The notes under the pieces were generated by a model. That model was not told the origin of the DNA. It made no database searches and was given only the letters and a program-made list of their open reading frames with translations. Below are positions 1 to 7,633 of a stretch of DNA of 64,000 bases, piece by piece (positions within the stretch are counted from its first letter, which is position 1; each line of letters begins with the position of its first letter). The DNA comes from Aquibacillus rhizosphaerae (GTDB lineage: Bacteria; Bacillota; Bacilli; Bacillales; Amphibacillaceae): the NCBI RefSeq assembly GCF_030282825.1, contig NZ_JASTZU010000037.1, forward strand, positions 62,001-126,000, given 5' to 3'. A program made the translations under genes and the position numbers.

Positions 1-663
1 ATAGGAATCATGGTTTGGCTTATATTGATAAAATCTACTACGATTCGAATCGAGAAAAATTTTTATGAACCTTCTGCTAAAAGGTTATTAAAGTCACCAT
101 TAGCTTGGCAAGTAACTATTTTTATGGGGTTTCAATCGTTTCTCTTTTATGTAACTATCTCTTGGTTGCCTGAAATACTACATCACTCGGGATTTACTAT
201 TAGTACAGGAGGCTGGTTACTATCTTACATGCAATTTGTCAGTTTACCAGCAACCTTTTTAACCCCTATACTGGCCGGACGGTTAAAAAACCAACAAATA
301 ATTATCTATGTAGTTGGGATTCTCGCTTTAATTGGCTATACCGGCTTGCTACTTGGTGGTCCATTAGCCCTCATGATGGTATGGATAACCTTGATTGGTT
401 TTGCTCTAGGTTCAAGTATCAGTTTAGCACTAGCACTATTAGGTTTACGGTCTTCTAATGCACGCCAAGCAGCTGAATTGTCCGGCATGGCTCAATCTTT
501 TGGTTATTTATTAGCATCTGTTGGGCCAATTGTTATCGGCTTAATCTATGACTTTACTGGCAATTGGTCAATCTCCATTATTACCATATTAGTAGTCTCT
601 CTATTCATGATATTTTTCGGCCTTGGTGCTAGCCGTGATAAATATGTTTTAGAAAAACCATAA
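1..663 (+). CDS. MFS transporter, CynX/NimT type (C-terminal part)
   Basis: The window opens inside this gene: the frame is already open at base 1 (Ile-Gly-Ile precede the first Met at base 10), so only about the last 220 residues are visible. They form roughly six hydrophobic helices, the size of the C-terminal half of a 12-helix major facilitator, with the half-repeat starting near SPLAWQVTIFMGFQSF. The wording resembles the CynX/NimT group (cyanate/nitroimidazole-type carriers; YycB in Bacillus). The substrate cannot be read from the sequence. It ends at TAA 661-663 and nothing else shares its transcript. Transporter class is fairly sure, subfamily moderately so. Confidence 0.8.
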   Translation: MGIMVWLILIKSTTIRIEKNFYEPSAKRLLKSPLAWQVTIFMGFQSFLFYVTISWLPEILHHSGFTISTGGWLLSYMQFVSLPATFLTPILAGRLKNQQIIIYVVGILALIGYTGLLLGGPLALMMVWITLIGFALGSSISLALALLGLRSSNARQAAELSGMAQSFGYLLASVGPIVIGLIYDFTGNWSISIITILVVSLFMIFFGLGASRDKYVLEKP

Positions 664-684
664 AAGAAATCAATACTAACTTTT

Positions 685-716
685 GTACAAGGGAGAAAAG
701 AAGAGCTCCCTTGTAC
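685..716. terminator. Perfect 11-bp inverted repeat after the MFS gene
   Basis: Arms GTACAAGGGAG (685-695) and CTCCCTTGTAC (706-716) are perfectly complementary with a 10-base loop. There is no T run on either strand, so it may be a Rho-independent terminator of weak type, an mRNA 3' stabiliser or a protein site. Confidence 0.4.
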
Positions 717-791
717 CATCACTAATCATACAACTTTACCGTTTCTAATGAATCCCTTGTAAAACCTACAACCTACTCATACTCTCTACAA

Positions 792-1217
792 TTATTTATT
801 TAATTCTTTATAAGCGATTACTTTTAACGCCTCTAATTCCTCTGAAGTTAGCTTCGTTTCTATTTTTCTAATTATTTCTTGCTGTTGTTCATCCGTCATA
901 CCACTTTGAATATTAGACTGAATTTCTTTCATTTCAGTAATACTGAACTTCGTAACAAGTTTTTTAACTGCTTCTTCTTTTGTATTAAAAGGCAGAGAAC
1001 TATCATCGATTGTGGAGCCTTCACTAACAAATTGTTTAAGGGTTGGATTCTCATTTACAAATTGTTTCACTACCGCAATATCTTCACTATTATGCAACTG
1101 CGTATCAAATTGATCTACAACTTTATCCGCTATAAAATTCGTACCAAAATGATAAATGCCAAAAATTATCCCTACTATGACCAATATAGTTACTATCAAA
1201 TTACGTAAAACCCTCAC
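792..1217 (-). CDS. Membrane-anchored hypothetical protein, 141 aa
   Basis: I do not recognise a named family. The protein starts with a single N-terminal hydrophobic anchor (about residues 5-25, NLIVTILVIVGIIFGIYHFG) followed by a charged, largely helical extracytoplasmic-type region rich in Glu, Lys and Gln, ending KVIAYKELNK. The start at 1217 is supported by AAGGAGAG eight bases upstream. It is monocistronic, facing away from nfeD-floT and separated from them by a 300-base AT-rich gap. The arrangement suggests a small exported or membrane-tethered protein; no function is inferred. Confidence 0.6.
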   Translation of the reverse strand: MRVLRNLIVTILVIVGIIFGIYHFGTNFIADKVVDQFDTQLHNSEDIAVVKQFVNENPTLKQFVSEGSTIDDSSLPFNTKEEAVKKLVTKFSITEMKEIQSNIQSGMTDEQQQEIIRKIETKLTSEELEALKVIAYKELNK

Positions 1218-1521
1218 ATTGTTCTCTCCTTGTATATACCATTTTAAATGTTAATGATTTTGTAACTAATTATACCAAATATAATGCAAGAAATACTTAT
1301 ATAGATAAAAAGATAATAGAAAAACACACTATATTTGTATCCTACGCTATTAATCATATGGATTAGTTGTAATTATATGAGAAAAACAATAGACAATATT
1401 TGAGGGCTCAATAGAAAAGCTATAATCCTTACACTTCGACATTTTTTTCTATAAATAATGGAACTATTTTGAAATTAAAACCGTATATATTAGTTGAGTA
1501 TAAAGAAAAGGAAGTGATCTT
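1218..1521. other. AT-rich intergenic region between divergent genes
   Basis: About 300 bases without a coding frame. It must hold the promoters of the minus-strand gene at 1217 and of nfeD-floT; only the ECF-type promoter listed at 1459-1487 could be recognised. No RNA gene or repeat is visible. Confidence 0.5.
1459..1487 (+). promoter_or_regulatory. Candidate sigma-W-type ECF promoter of nfeD-floT
   Basis: TGGAAC (1459-1464) and CGTATA (1482-1487) are separated by 17 bases, close to the sigma-W pattern TGAAAC-N16/17-CGTA. In Bacillus subtilis the homologous yuaF-floT operon is known to be sigma-W dependent, which makes the match more credible. The start would fall about 25-30 bases before the gene. 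Confidence 0.5.
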
Positions 1522-1527
1522 ATTGGA

Positions 1528-2046
1528 GTGTTAGATATCTATTGGTGGCTATTATGGGGAAGTCTCGGTGCAGCCATTTTTTCTTTATTTTTAGGTGATG
1601 CGATTGAGGGATTACTAGATAGCATATTTGATAGCATAGGTGAATTCTTAAATCCATTATTGTTATTCGGAACCCTATCTGTCATCGGTGGATCAGGGGT
1701 TTTGATAACAAAGTATTCAGAACTTAATAACTTTATTGTACTTATTCTCAGTATTCTCATTGGCGTAGGAGCTTATATTCTCCTTTATTACTTTTTAGTT
1801 ATCCCAATGTCTAACGCTGAAACCTCAACTTCTATTTCAATTAATGACTTAGCAGGTAAAGTAGGTGACGTAATAACGACAATCCCTGCATATGGAATGG
1901 GAGAAGTATTTATCGAATCGACAAACGGCAGTCGAAATGAAATAGCCAAGAGTTTCGATAATGTTGAAATTATACAAGGCACTCAAATCGTGGTAGTTCA
2001 AGTGAAAGATCAAATTTTATATGTATCGGAACTAACAGAACTTTAA
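1528..2046 (+). CDS. NfeD-family membrane protein, YuaF type
   Basis: An NfeD protein of the short class that accompanies flotillins. Four hydrophobic stretches (about residues 1-25, 40-60, 65-90) are followed by a C-terminal domain of about 70 residues, the OB-fold part of NfeD (…LAGKVGDVITTIPAYGMGEV…). Length 172 matches YuaF. It lies 15 bases before floT, as in other Bacillaceae, and probably helps organise flotillin membrane domains. Start choice is uncertain: GTG 1528 lies 13 bases after the ribosome site AAGGAAG (1508-1514), whereas an in-frame ATT at 1522 lies at the ideal 7 bases; see the finding on AUU/AUC starts. Confidence 0.85.
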   Translation: MLDIYWWLLWGSLGAAIFSLFLGDAIEGLLDSIFDSIGEFLNPLLLFGTLSVIGGSGVLITKYSELNNFIVLILSILIGVGAYILLYYFLVIPMSNAETSTSISINDLAGKVGDVITTIPAYGMGEVFIESTNGSRNEIAKSFDNVEIIQGTQIVVVQVKDQILYVSELTEL

Positions 2047-2061
2047 ATTAGGAGGATCCTT

Positions 2062-3525
2062 ATGGGTATGGATATTATTATTATCATTGGTGTTATTGTT
2101 GCAGTCATTTTAGCATTTGCAATACTTTTTGCAGCACGTTATAAAACGGTTGGTGCGGATGACGCGATGATTGTTACTGGGAGTTTTTTAGGTGGTAAAA
2201 ATGTATATAAAGTAGATGATAGTAGTGGCATTAAGATTGTTCGTGGTGGCGGGGCCTTTATTATCCCAATCTTCCAACAATCAGAAAAGATTAGTCTACG
2301 CTCACACAGTTTAGATATATCCACACCAAACGTGTACACAGAAAATGGTGTACCTGTTATGGCTGATGGAACTGCGATTATTAAGGTACAAAGTACAACG
2401 GAAGGGATTGCAACAGCCGGTGAGCAATTTTTAGGTAAAGATGATTCCGAACTACGTAAAGAAGCTCAAGAAGTGCTTGAAGGTCACTTACGTGCAATCT
2501 TAGGTACGATGACTGTAGAAGAAATTTATAAAAACCGGGAACGTTTTGCTCAAGAAGTGCAAACACAGGCAGCTGTTGATTTAAAAAAGATGGGACTTCA
2601 GATTGTTTCATTTACCATTAAAGACGTACAAGATGAAAATGGATACTTGGAAGCTTTAGGTAAGCCTAGAATCTCCGAAGTAAAAAGAGATGCTCAAATT
2701 GCTGAAGCAAACGCTATGCGTGATGCTCGTATCCAAAAGGCACAAGCTGAGCGAGAAGGAAAAAGCGCTGAGCTATTAAGCGAAACACAAATTGCTGAAT
2801 CCACAAAAGACAAGGAATTAAAGATTGCAGCATATAAACGTGAACAAGATACAGCTAAAGCAGAAGCTGACATGGCCTATAAATTACAAGGTGCAAAATC
2901 CGAACAACAAGTTAAACAAGAAGAAATGCAAGTTCAGTTAGTCGAGAAAAATAAACAAATTGAAATTGATGAGAGAGAAGTTGTCCGTAAACAGCGCCAA
3001 TATGAAGCTGAAATTTCTAAAAAGGCGGAAGCTGAACGTTATGCTGCAGAACAAAAGGCGGAAGCAGATAAAGTAACTCGCGTTAAAAGTGCCGAAGCGG
3101 AAGCAGAGAAAATCCGCTTAGACGGGGAAGCAGAAGCAGAAGCAATTCGTCTCAAAGGTTTCGCTGAGGCAGAAGCAAAAGAGAAATTAGCTGATGCAAT
3201 GGCTAAATATGGCGAGGCCGCTATCCTTGAGATGATTATTAATATGCTTCCAGAGTTCGCTGGAAAAATTGCGGAACCAATTGGATCTATTGATAAAGTG
3301 ACTGTAGTTGATAATGGCAATGGTGACGGTGATGGGGCTACTCGTATGAGTAATTACGTTACAAAATTAATGAGTCAACTACCAGAAACTTTAAGAGATG
3401 TTTCTGGGGTGGATTTAAAAGGCATGCTGGATAATGTTGCTGCTAAAAATGAGTCAAAAATAAAGGAAAGTCTATCTAATTCCATCCATACCAAACAAGA
3501 TAATAACACTGGTGATATAGACTAA
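2062..3525 (+). CDS. floT: Flotillin (FloT/YuaG)
   Basis: A 487-residue flotillin. It has an N-terminal hairpin-like hydrophobic anchor (residues 3-25), an SPFH/prohibitin domain to about residue 190, and a long Ala/Glu/Lys-rich coiled coil (about 200-390) with the AEAE repeats typical of flotillins, then a C-terminal tail. Flotillins form membrane microdomains that affect fluidity, secretion and kinase activity. AGGAGG at 2049-2054 supports ATG 2062 (a second ATG two codons later is possible). It forms an operon with nfeD and ends at a strong terminator; the acetyltransferase gene yuaI that follows in B. subtilis is missing here. Confidence 0.95.
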   Translation: MGMDIIIIIGVIVAVILAFAILFAARYKTVGADDAMIVTGSFLGGKNVYKVDDSSGIKIVRGGGAFIIPIFQQSEKISLRSHSLDISTPNVYTENGVPVMADGTAIIKVQSTTEGIATAGEQFLGKDDSELRKEAQEVLEGHLRAILGTMTVEEIYKNRERFAQEVQTQAAVDLKKMGLQIVSFTIKDVQDENGYLEALGKPRISEVKRDAQIAEANAMRDARIQKAQAEREGKSAELLSETQIAESTKDKELKIAAYKREQDTAKAEADMAYKLQGAKSEQQVKQEEMQVQLVEKNKQIEIDEREVVRKQRQYEAEISKKAEAERYAAEQKAEADKVTRVKSAEAEAEKIRLDGEAEAEAIRLKGFAEAEAKEKLADAMAKYGEAAILEMIINMLPEFAGKIAEPIGSIDKVTVVDNGNGDGDGATRMSNYVTKLMSQLPETLRDVSGVDLKGMLDNVAAKNESKIKESLSNSIHTKQDNNTGDID

Positions 3526-3545
3526 CTCAGATCATTTTTAAACAA

Positions 3546-3573
3546 AAGGGACCTGAAATTCAGGTCCCTTCTT
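3546..3573 (+). terminator. Intrinsic terminator of nfeD-floT
   Basis: An 11-bp stem AAGGGACCTGA/TCAGGTCCCTT (3546-3556 with 3560-3570) with a three-base loop is followed by a short T-rich tail (CTTC). Confidence 0.8.
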
Positions 3574-3712
3574 CAACTAATAATGCTATTTAGAATTTTG
3601 GGCTTTCAAACTTACTCTATACTCGGAGCAGAGCCACGAAGATTGGTTATGTCAGATTATTAGATTGTTAGCCCCCAACTAAATTCTTTAGAAAGTATCA
3701 TTTAACAATCAG

Positions 3713-4507
3713 TTATATTTTTGCTCTTTTATGACAAGCATCAATTGCTCCGCTTATTAAACCATCAAAATTATTTCTATCTAAAACATCAAGTCCCGCT
3801 GCCGTTACTCCACCTGGTGTTGCAACGTTATCTGCTAATTGCTTTGGTGATTCACCAGTCTTAAGCATAGAAGCTGCTCCACCAATCATTTCGGCAACTA
3901 ACTTTCGGGCTTGTTGTTCTGTAACTCCCGATTCCATAGCACAATTAATTAATGTATCAGCCATCGCATATACAAATGCTGGCGCACTTCCAGTAATGGG
4001 AGTTAACTCGTGAATTTGTTGTTCTGTTACCTTCTCGTAAGAACCTATGCCACTAAGCATTTGTTGCAGTAATTCTTCATGAGATGAATTTGTATGCGTA
4101 CCGCATGTATAAAGCGTCATTGACTTGCCTAATTCAGCTGCGGTATTTGGCATCATCCACGCAACTGGAGTACCTTCTGGTAAAGATTTCTCTAAATATG
4201 CTGGATCAATCCCTGCCGCCACCGTAACAATTAAGTGCTTATCTATAAAATTAGCTAATTCATTTAAAAGAGATCCGTGTGCTTCCGGGGGCAATGCTAA
4301 GACAATTACATCTGTTGTTTCGATTTCTTCTCTCCAACTCTCTACAATCTCAACACCAAATTTTTCTTTGACGTAGTTTAACCTTTGCTCATCCCCATTA
4401 TTTGTAACCGCAATATGAAAATCGGATTGTTGAACAAGGCCTTTTATAATGGCCTGAGCCATTCTGCCTGCACCAATAAACAAAACTCTATTGACCGTTG
4501 ATATCAT
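3713..4507 (-). CDS. Pyrroline-5-carboxylate reductase (ProC/ProI family)
   Basis: Reduces 1-pyrroline-5-carboxylate to L-proline with NAD(P)H, the last step of proline synthesis. The Rossmann motif is GAGRMAQAI near the N terminus; the C-terminal dimerisation domain carries TGSAPAFVYAMADTL and the family signature TPGGVTAAGLDVL. At 264 residues it is normal for ProI/ProG paralogues. A frame starting at GTG 4522 is longer, but that GTG is part of the ribosome site GGAAGGAG; ATG 4507 lies five bases behind it and is chosen. Which Bacillus paralogue it matches (ProG, ProI or ProH, the last being the osmostress one) cannot be decided. It is monocistronic. Confidence 0.9.
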   Translation of the reverse strand: MISTVNRVLFIGAGRMAQAIIKGLVQQSDFHIAVTNNGDEQRLNYVKEKFGVEIVESWREEIETTDVIVLALPPEAHGSLLNELANFIDKHLIVTVAAGIDPAYLEKSLPEGTPVAWMMPNTAAELGKSMTLYTCGTHTNSSHEELLQQMLSGIGSYEKVTEQQIHELTPITGSAPAFVYAMADTLINCAMESGVTEQQARKLVAEMIGGAASMLKTGESPKQLADNVATPGGVTAAGLDVLDRNNFDGLISGAIDACHKRAKI

Positions 4508-4736
4508 ATTTTCTCCTTCCACGTACCAGGCAAAATTAATACACGCCTATACTTTTATAATTGTACCACTTTTTTGGATAAGAACGAGGATGATTAAGGT
4601 TTTTTTGCATAAAAAGTGATGAAAAGTTTCCTTTAAAAAGTATGTTGTCACAAAAGCTACCTTTGACTTAATCTTATATATATACGATGATTGAGAGTAT
4701 CTTAATCCATTTACATATTAGAGGAGGTGAATACAG

Positions 4737-5090
4737 ATGCTTTTAGAGCTACTTAGTGAAATGCATAGTGATTTTTACCCGGTGTATTTTTACATTTCTT
4801 ATATGCTATCCGTTATTTGTTCATATGGAGTCTTATATTTCACAAGTCATTACTTAAGTAGAAATAACTCACTTACAAATAAAAACAAACATGCAATTCA
4901 ACCAAATAAAGACACTTATTTAATATCTCTAAACCTTAATAACGATATTAGAGCTTGGATTACAAGAAAAGTAAAACGAATAGCTGGTCCTGATGATGAT
5001 ACAGACAAACCGTTCTTCTCGTACATTTACACAGTTCACAAAACACGAGGAGGGCAACTATGTTCAAGCAATCTGTATTCACTTTTTTAA
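4737..5090 (+). CDS. MifM-like arrest peptide upstream of yidC2
   Basis: A 117-residue protein placed directly before and overlapping yidC2 by 31 bases, exactly where B. subtilis has mifM, the membrane-insertion monitor that stalls its own ribosome. It has a single N-terminal transmembrane segment (about residues 14-40) and a soluble tail with IRAWI (71-75), a basic stretch and an acidic run D86-D87-D88-T89-D90. The known MifM arrest region has an Arg-Ile/Trp-Ile element near residues 69-74 and an acidic stall cluster DEED near 86-89, so element, spacing and position agree. The strong ribosome site AGGAGGTG precedes ATG 4737. The codons beyond the stall site read through the yidC2 ribosome site and are probably not the functional part. 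The assignment is from position and motif, not overall similarity. Confidence 0.75.
   Translation: MLLELLSEMHSDFYPVYFYISYMLSVICSYGVLYFTSHYLSRNNSLTNKNKHAIQPNKDTYLISLNLNNDIRAWITRKVKRIAGPDDDTDKPFFSYIYTVHKTRGGQLCSSNLYSLF
5012..5055 (+). promoter_or_regulatory. Hairpin sequestering the yidC2 Shine-Dalgarno
   Basis: GTTCTTCTCG (5012-5021) pairs over all ten bases with CGAGGAGGGC (5046-5055), counting three G-U pairs, and the second arm contains the yidC2 ribosome site. An outer-loop T5022-A5045 pair extends it. The left arm begins five bases after the last Asp codon of the MifM-like stall cluster (5004-5006), so a ribosome stopped there would cover or melt it and free the site. This is the arrangement known for mifM-yidC2. 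Confidence 0.75.
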
Positions 5091-5872
5091 TAAAATATAA
5101 TTTCATCTGTATTATAGCTTTACTTTTTATTTTAACTGGATGTCAATCTGCGGCCAGTGGAGAACCAATTGACCCAGAAACAGCTAGTTTTTTTGATCGG
5201 TATTTTGTTCTTTCTTTCACCACACTTATAAAAGGGGTCGCAAACTTCTTTGGCGGAAACTACGGATTATCAATTGTTTTAGTGACCTTAATTATTCGGT
5301 TAGTTTTAATGCCTCTCATGTTAAAACAATCTAAGGGAAGCTATCAGATGCGCGAAAAAATGGCTATAATGAAACCAGATTTAGATGAGCTTCAATCCAA
5401 ATATAAATCAAAAAAGGATAGTGACTCGCAGAAAAAAAAGCAACAAGAAATGATGCAACTATATCAAAAACATAATTTCAATCCAATTTCATCGATGGGT
5501 TGTTTACCCATGATTATACAATTTCCAATTTTAATCGGTTTTTATTATGCGATTCGCACCACACCTGAAATAGCCACACATTCGTTCCTATGGTTTAACC
5601 TTGGTCAGGCCGATCTTGTCATGCCTTTTGTTGCTGCAGCTATTTACTTTGTTCAATTTAAAGTCACTCAGCTCGGAATGGATGAGAAGCAAAGAAAACA
5701 AATGGCTTTTATGGGGTTAATATCCCCCCTCATGATTGGCTTTGTGTCATTTAACGCACCTGCTGCATTACCACTTTATTGGACCGTTGGTGGAGTGTTT
5801 CTAATTTTCCAGCAACTTTTATCCAAAAAGCTGTATCAACCAAAAAGTAACATGCTAGTAACTAACAACTAA
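5060..5872 (+). CDS. yidC2: Membrane protein insertase YidC2/OxaA2
   Basis: A YidC/Oxa1/Alb3 insertase that integrates and folds membrane proteins. The 270 residues begin with a lipoprotein signal (LLFILTGC, modified Cys 28), followed by five membrane segments with the conserved groove region LVTLIIRLVLMPLML, a Lys/Gln-rich cytoplasmic loop and the NPISSMGCLPMIIQFPILIGFYYAI segment. Bacilli normally carry two such proteins, constitutive SpoIIIJ and inducible YqjG/YidC2; the arrest-peptide gene in front identifies this as the inducible one. The ribosome site GAGGAGGG (5047-5054) lies five bases before ATG 5060 and is masked by the hairpin at 5012-5055. A strong terminator follows. Confidence 0.93.
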   Translation: MFKQSVFTFLIKYNFICIIALLFILTGCQSAASGEPIDPETASFFDRYFVLSFTTLIKGVANFFGGNYGLSIVLVTLIIRLVLMPLMLKQSKGSYQMREKMAIMKPDLDELQSKYKSKKDSDSQKKKQQEMMQLYQKHNFNPISSMGCLPMIIQFPILIGFYYAIRTTPEIATHSFLWFNLGQADLVMPFVAAAIYFVQFKVTQLGMDEKQRKQMAFMGLISPLMIGFVSFNAPAALPLYWTVGGVFLIFQQLLSKKLYQPKSNMLVTNN

Positions 5873-5891
5873 AAAATACGCTCTTTAAAAT

Positions 5892-5937
5892 AAAAAGTAC
5901 AACTATCCTATAAGTATAAGGACAGTTGTACTTTTTT
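5892..5937 (+). terminator. Intrinsic terminator of yidC2
   Basis: A stem of about 15 bp (AAGTACAACTATCCT with AGGACAGTTGTACTT, one G-U/mismatch) around a short loop, preceded by an A run and followed by six T's, so it could act in both directions. Confidence 0.85.
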
Positions 5938-5940
5938 AAG

Positions 5941-6360
5941 TTGTTTATGACACATAAACTATAAAGACTGCACTAGCATTTCTTTACTTTTCTAAAATAC
6001 TTTCCTAGTACAGTGTAAATTGGCGCTACTGAAAAACACTCGCTTAGAATAGCTTTCTATAAATTAGAGAAAAGTCCATATAAAGATTTTACAGGGTTTT
6101 CTCTTACTATAATTAGAAAATCACTACTAGTGAAGGCAGAAAACGTAGACTCCTACGGGAACAGCGCGAGCTGAAGATCCACCCAGAAGTGGTCTTCTTC
6201 TGAGTTAGCTGAAGCCGCGCCCGTGGAAAGCGGAGTATTCTGCCGGAGCGATGGTTTAAGCACCCCATTAAAGATCAATAGATAGTAAACCCACGATAAA
6301 GTTAGTGCAAACTTTGTATCAAGTTTGAAGGTTGTACAGTAATATTGTCTAGGAAAAGAT
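5941..6360. repeat. Long intergenic repeat, copy A
   Basis: A gene-free 420-base element sharing a head (TTGTTTATGACA…ATAAAG), a GC-rich core and a tail (GTGCAAACTTT…) with copies at 16962-17337 and 30077-30772. The core at about 6144-6240 contains GACTCCTACGGGAACAGCGC, AGCTGAAGATCCAC, TTCTTCTGAGTTAGCTGAAG and CCCGTGGAAAGCGGAGTATT; the ends ACTCC…CGGG and CCCG…GGAGT can pair, giving a branched hairpin. Similar core words are common between genes in Bacillaceae. No transposase is encoded, so it is either a non-autonomous mobile element or a structured RNA or protein-binding repeat. Confidence 0.7.
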
Positions 6361-6430
6361 ACTTAATTTAACAATAAATAGGTGGTTGGCATACATTAAA
6401 TACGAATTAAATAAAAAGGAGCGAATCCCA

Positions 6431-6922
6431 TTGGAAACTAAACAACTTGCTTGGCACGAGTCGTTGGAACTACATGAACTAACTGCATTTCAATCAATCG
6501 GTTTAATCAAATTAAAAAATGCTTTACCCATGATTAAAAAGAAAGAATTAAAAGTATTATATCAACAAGCCATTTCAGAAATGGAAGCTAGTCTAAAAGA
6601 ACTTCTACATTTCTACCAATCCGTACCAACTCAAAGGTCAGATGATCAGAATACAGAAGAAAGGAATAATATGAAAGAAACACTCTATGAAGGTGATCTC
6701 CTTCTTTTGGCTAAAACAGCAGTTAGAAATTACAGTATCGCAATCACAGAAACTGCAACACCCACTTTAAAGGAAGTTCTAATTAAACAATTAATGAAAT
6801 TGATAAAATTGCATGATTCTATTTTTCAATATATGAATAAATCAGGAGATTATCCTGCTTATGACTTAAATAAATTATTTAAAAATGATATAACCTTGGC
6901 AAATAAAGCTTTAAAATTATAA
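6431..6922 (+). CDS. Coat_F (CotF/YhcQ) family spore coat protein
   Basis: A 163-residue helical protein. The N-terminal part (ETKQLAWHESLELHELTAFQSIGLIKLKN) and the C-terminal Coat_F-type region (RNYSIAITETATPTLKEVL, then HDSIFQYMNKSGDYPAYDL) match spore coat CotF relatives, which sit in the coat or associate with germination layers. The open frame extends 15 codons further to TTG 6386, but AAAGGAG at 6416-6422 lies nine bases before TTG 6431, which is therefore chosen. It is monocistronic between repeat copy A and a bidirectional terminator. Expression during sporulation is inferred from family only. Confidence 0.8.
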   Translation: METKQLAWHESLELHELTAFQSIGLIKLKNALPMIKKKELKVLYQQAISEMEASLKELLHFYQSVPTQRSDDQNTEERNNMKETLYEGDLLLLAKTAVRNYSIAITETATPTLKEVLIKQLMKLIKLHDSIFQYMNKSGDYPAYDLNKLFKNDITLANKALKL

Positions 6923-6936
6923 TTAATTAAAATGAA

Positions 6937-6972
6937 AAACCCCTTCTCAGATTTTTATCTAAAAAGGGGTTT
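6937..6972. terminator. Bidirectional terminator between coat gene and ohr
   Basis: AAACCCCTT (6937-6945) pairs with AAGGGGTTT (6964-6972); A- and T-runs on both sides let it serve the converging coat and ohr genes. Confidence 0.8.
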
Positions 6973-6976
6973 AGTC

Positions 6977-7396
6977 TTATACTGCTTTTGGTTTTAACTC
7001 GACATCTATATTGCCTCTTGTTGCTTTAGAATATGGGCAGAAGTCATGAGCTTCTTTTGCAAGTTCTTCTGCTTCTTCTTGGCTAACGCCTTTAATTTCT
7101 ACATAAAGTGTTACGCCAATTTTAAATCCTCCATCTGCTGTATCCTTAAGGAAACTAACTTCTGCAGTTATGGATGATTCAATCTTTTTCTTCTTTTCAT
7201 TTGCCTTATGATTAAGAGCACCATCATAGCATGCTGCATAACCTGCTGCGAATAACTGCTCAGGATTTGACCCTTTTTCGTCTGACTTACCTGCTGGATT
7301 AACTAATTTCAAATCGATTAAACCATCGTCTGATTTAACATGGCCATCACGACCACCTTTTGCTGTAGCTTGAGAAGAAAAAATTACATTACTCAC
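6977..7396 (-). CDS. ohr: Organic hydroperoxide resistance protein Ohr
   Basis: A thiol peroxidase of the OsmC/Ohr superfamily that reduces organic hydroperoxides in the cytoplasm. The two catalytic cysteines are C56 (GYAACYDGAL) and C120 (HDFCPYSKATRGN), both in the standard Ohr contexts, and the length of 139 is normal. A longer reading from GTG 7405 places the start inside the ribosome site AAAGGAG; GTG 7396 lies eight bases behind that site and gives the usual Ohr N terminus SNVIFSSQATAKGGRDG. No OhrR repressor gene is next to it, and I could not find a clear OhrR box upstream. Confidence 0.95.
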   Translation of the reverse strand: MSNVIFSSQATAKGGRDGHVKSDDGLIDLKLVNPAGKSDEKGSNPEQLFAAGYAACYDGALNHKANEKKKKIESSITAEVSFLKDTADGGFKIGVTLYVEIKGVSQEEAEELAKEAHDFCPYSKATRGNIDVELKPKAV

Positions 7397-7589
7397 ATTA
7401 TCCACTCCTTTTATTTAATTAGACTTATTTCAAAGTCTTATATTAAATCAATTCTACTCTATCTATTCCTTTTCCTACCAAATGTTAAACAAATAACAAG
7501 AAAAAAGTTAAAACTTTTTTTAATTTACATACCGTTAACAAATAGTGCCTTTTAATGATTAAACTCAAAATAGTAATATACATACAAGC

Positions 7590-7623
7590 AAAAGCACCAA
7601 ACCATAAATGATTTGGTGCTTTT
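7590..7623 (-). terminator. Terminator of the pflB-pflA operon
   Basis: A 12-bp perfect stem AAAAGCACCAAA/TTTGGTGCTTTT (7590-7601 and 7612-7623) with a 10-base loop, 11 bases beyond the pflA stop codon. Confidence 0.85.
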
Positions 7624-7633
7624 TATTAAGCTT

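Noticed and set aside
2381-3320. Minus-strand frames inside floT, and the Ala/Glu repeats as a DNA repeat
   Set aside because: Alanine- and glutamate-rich coiled-coil codons create long antisense frames; the AEAE repetition is protein coiled coil, not a DNA repeat element.
7340-7555. Plus-strand frame of 71 codons starting inside ohr
   Set aside because: Overlaps ohr and its promoter region, has no ribosome site, and the composition is that of AT-rich non-coding DNA.
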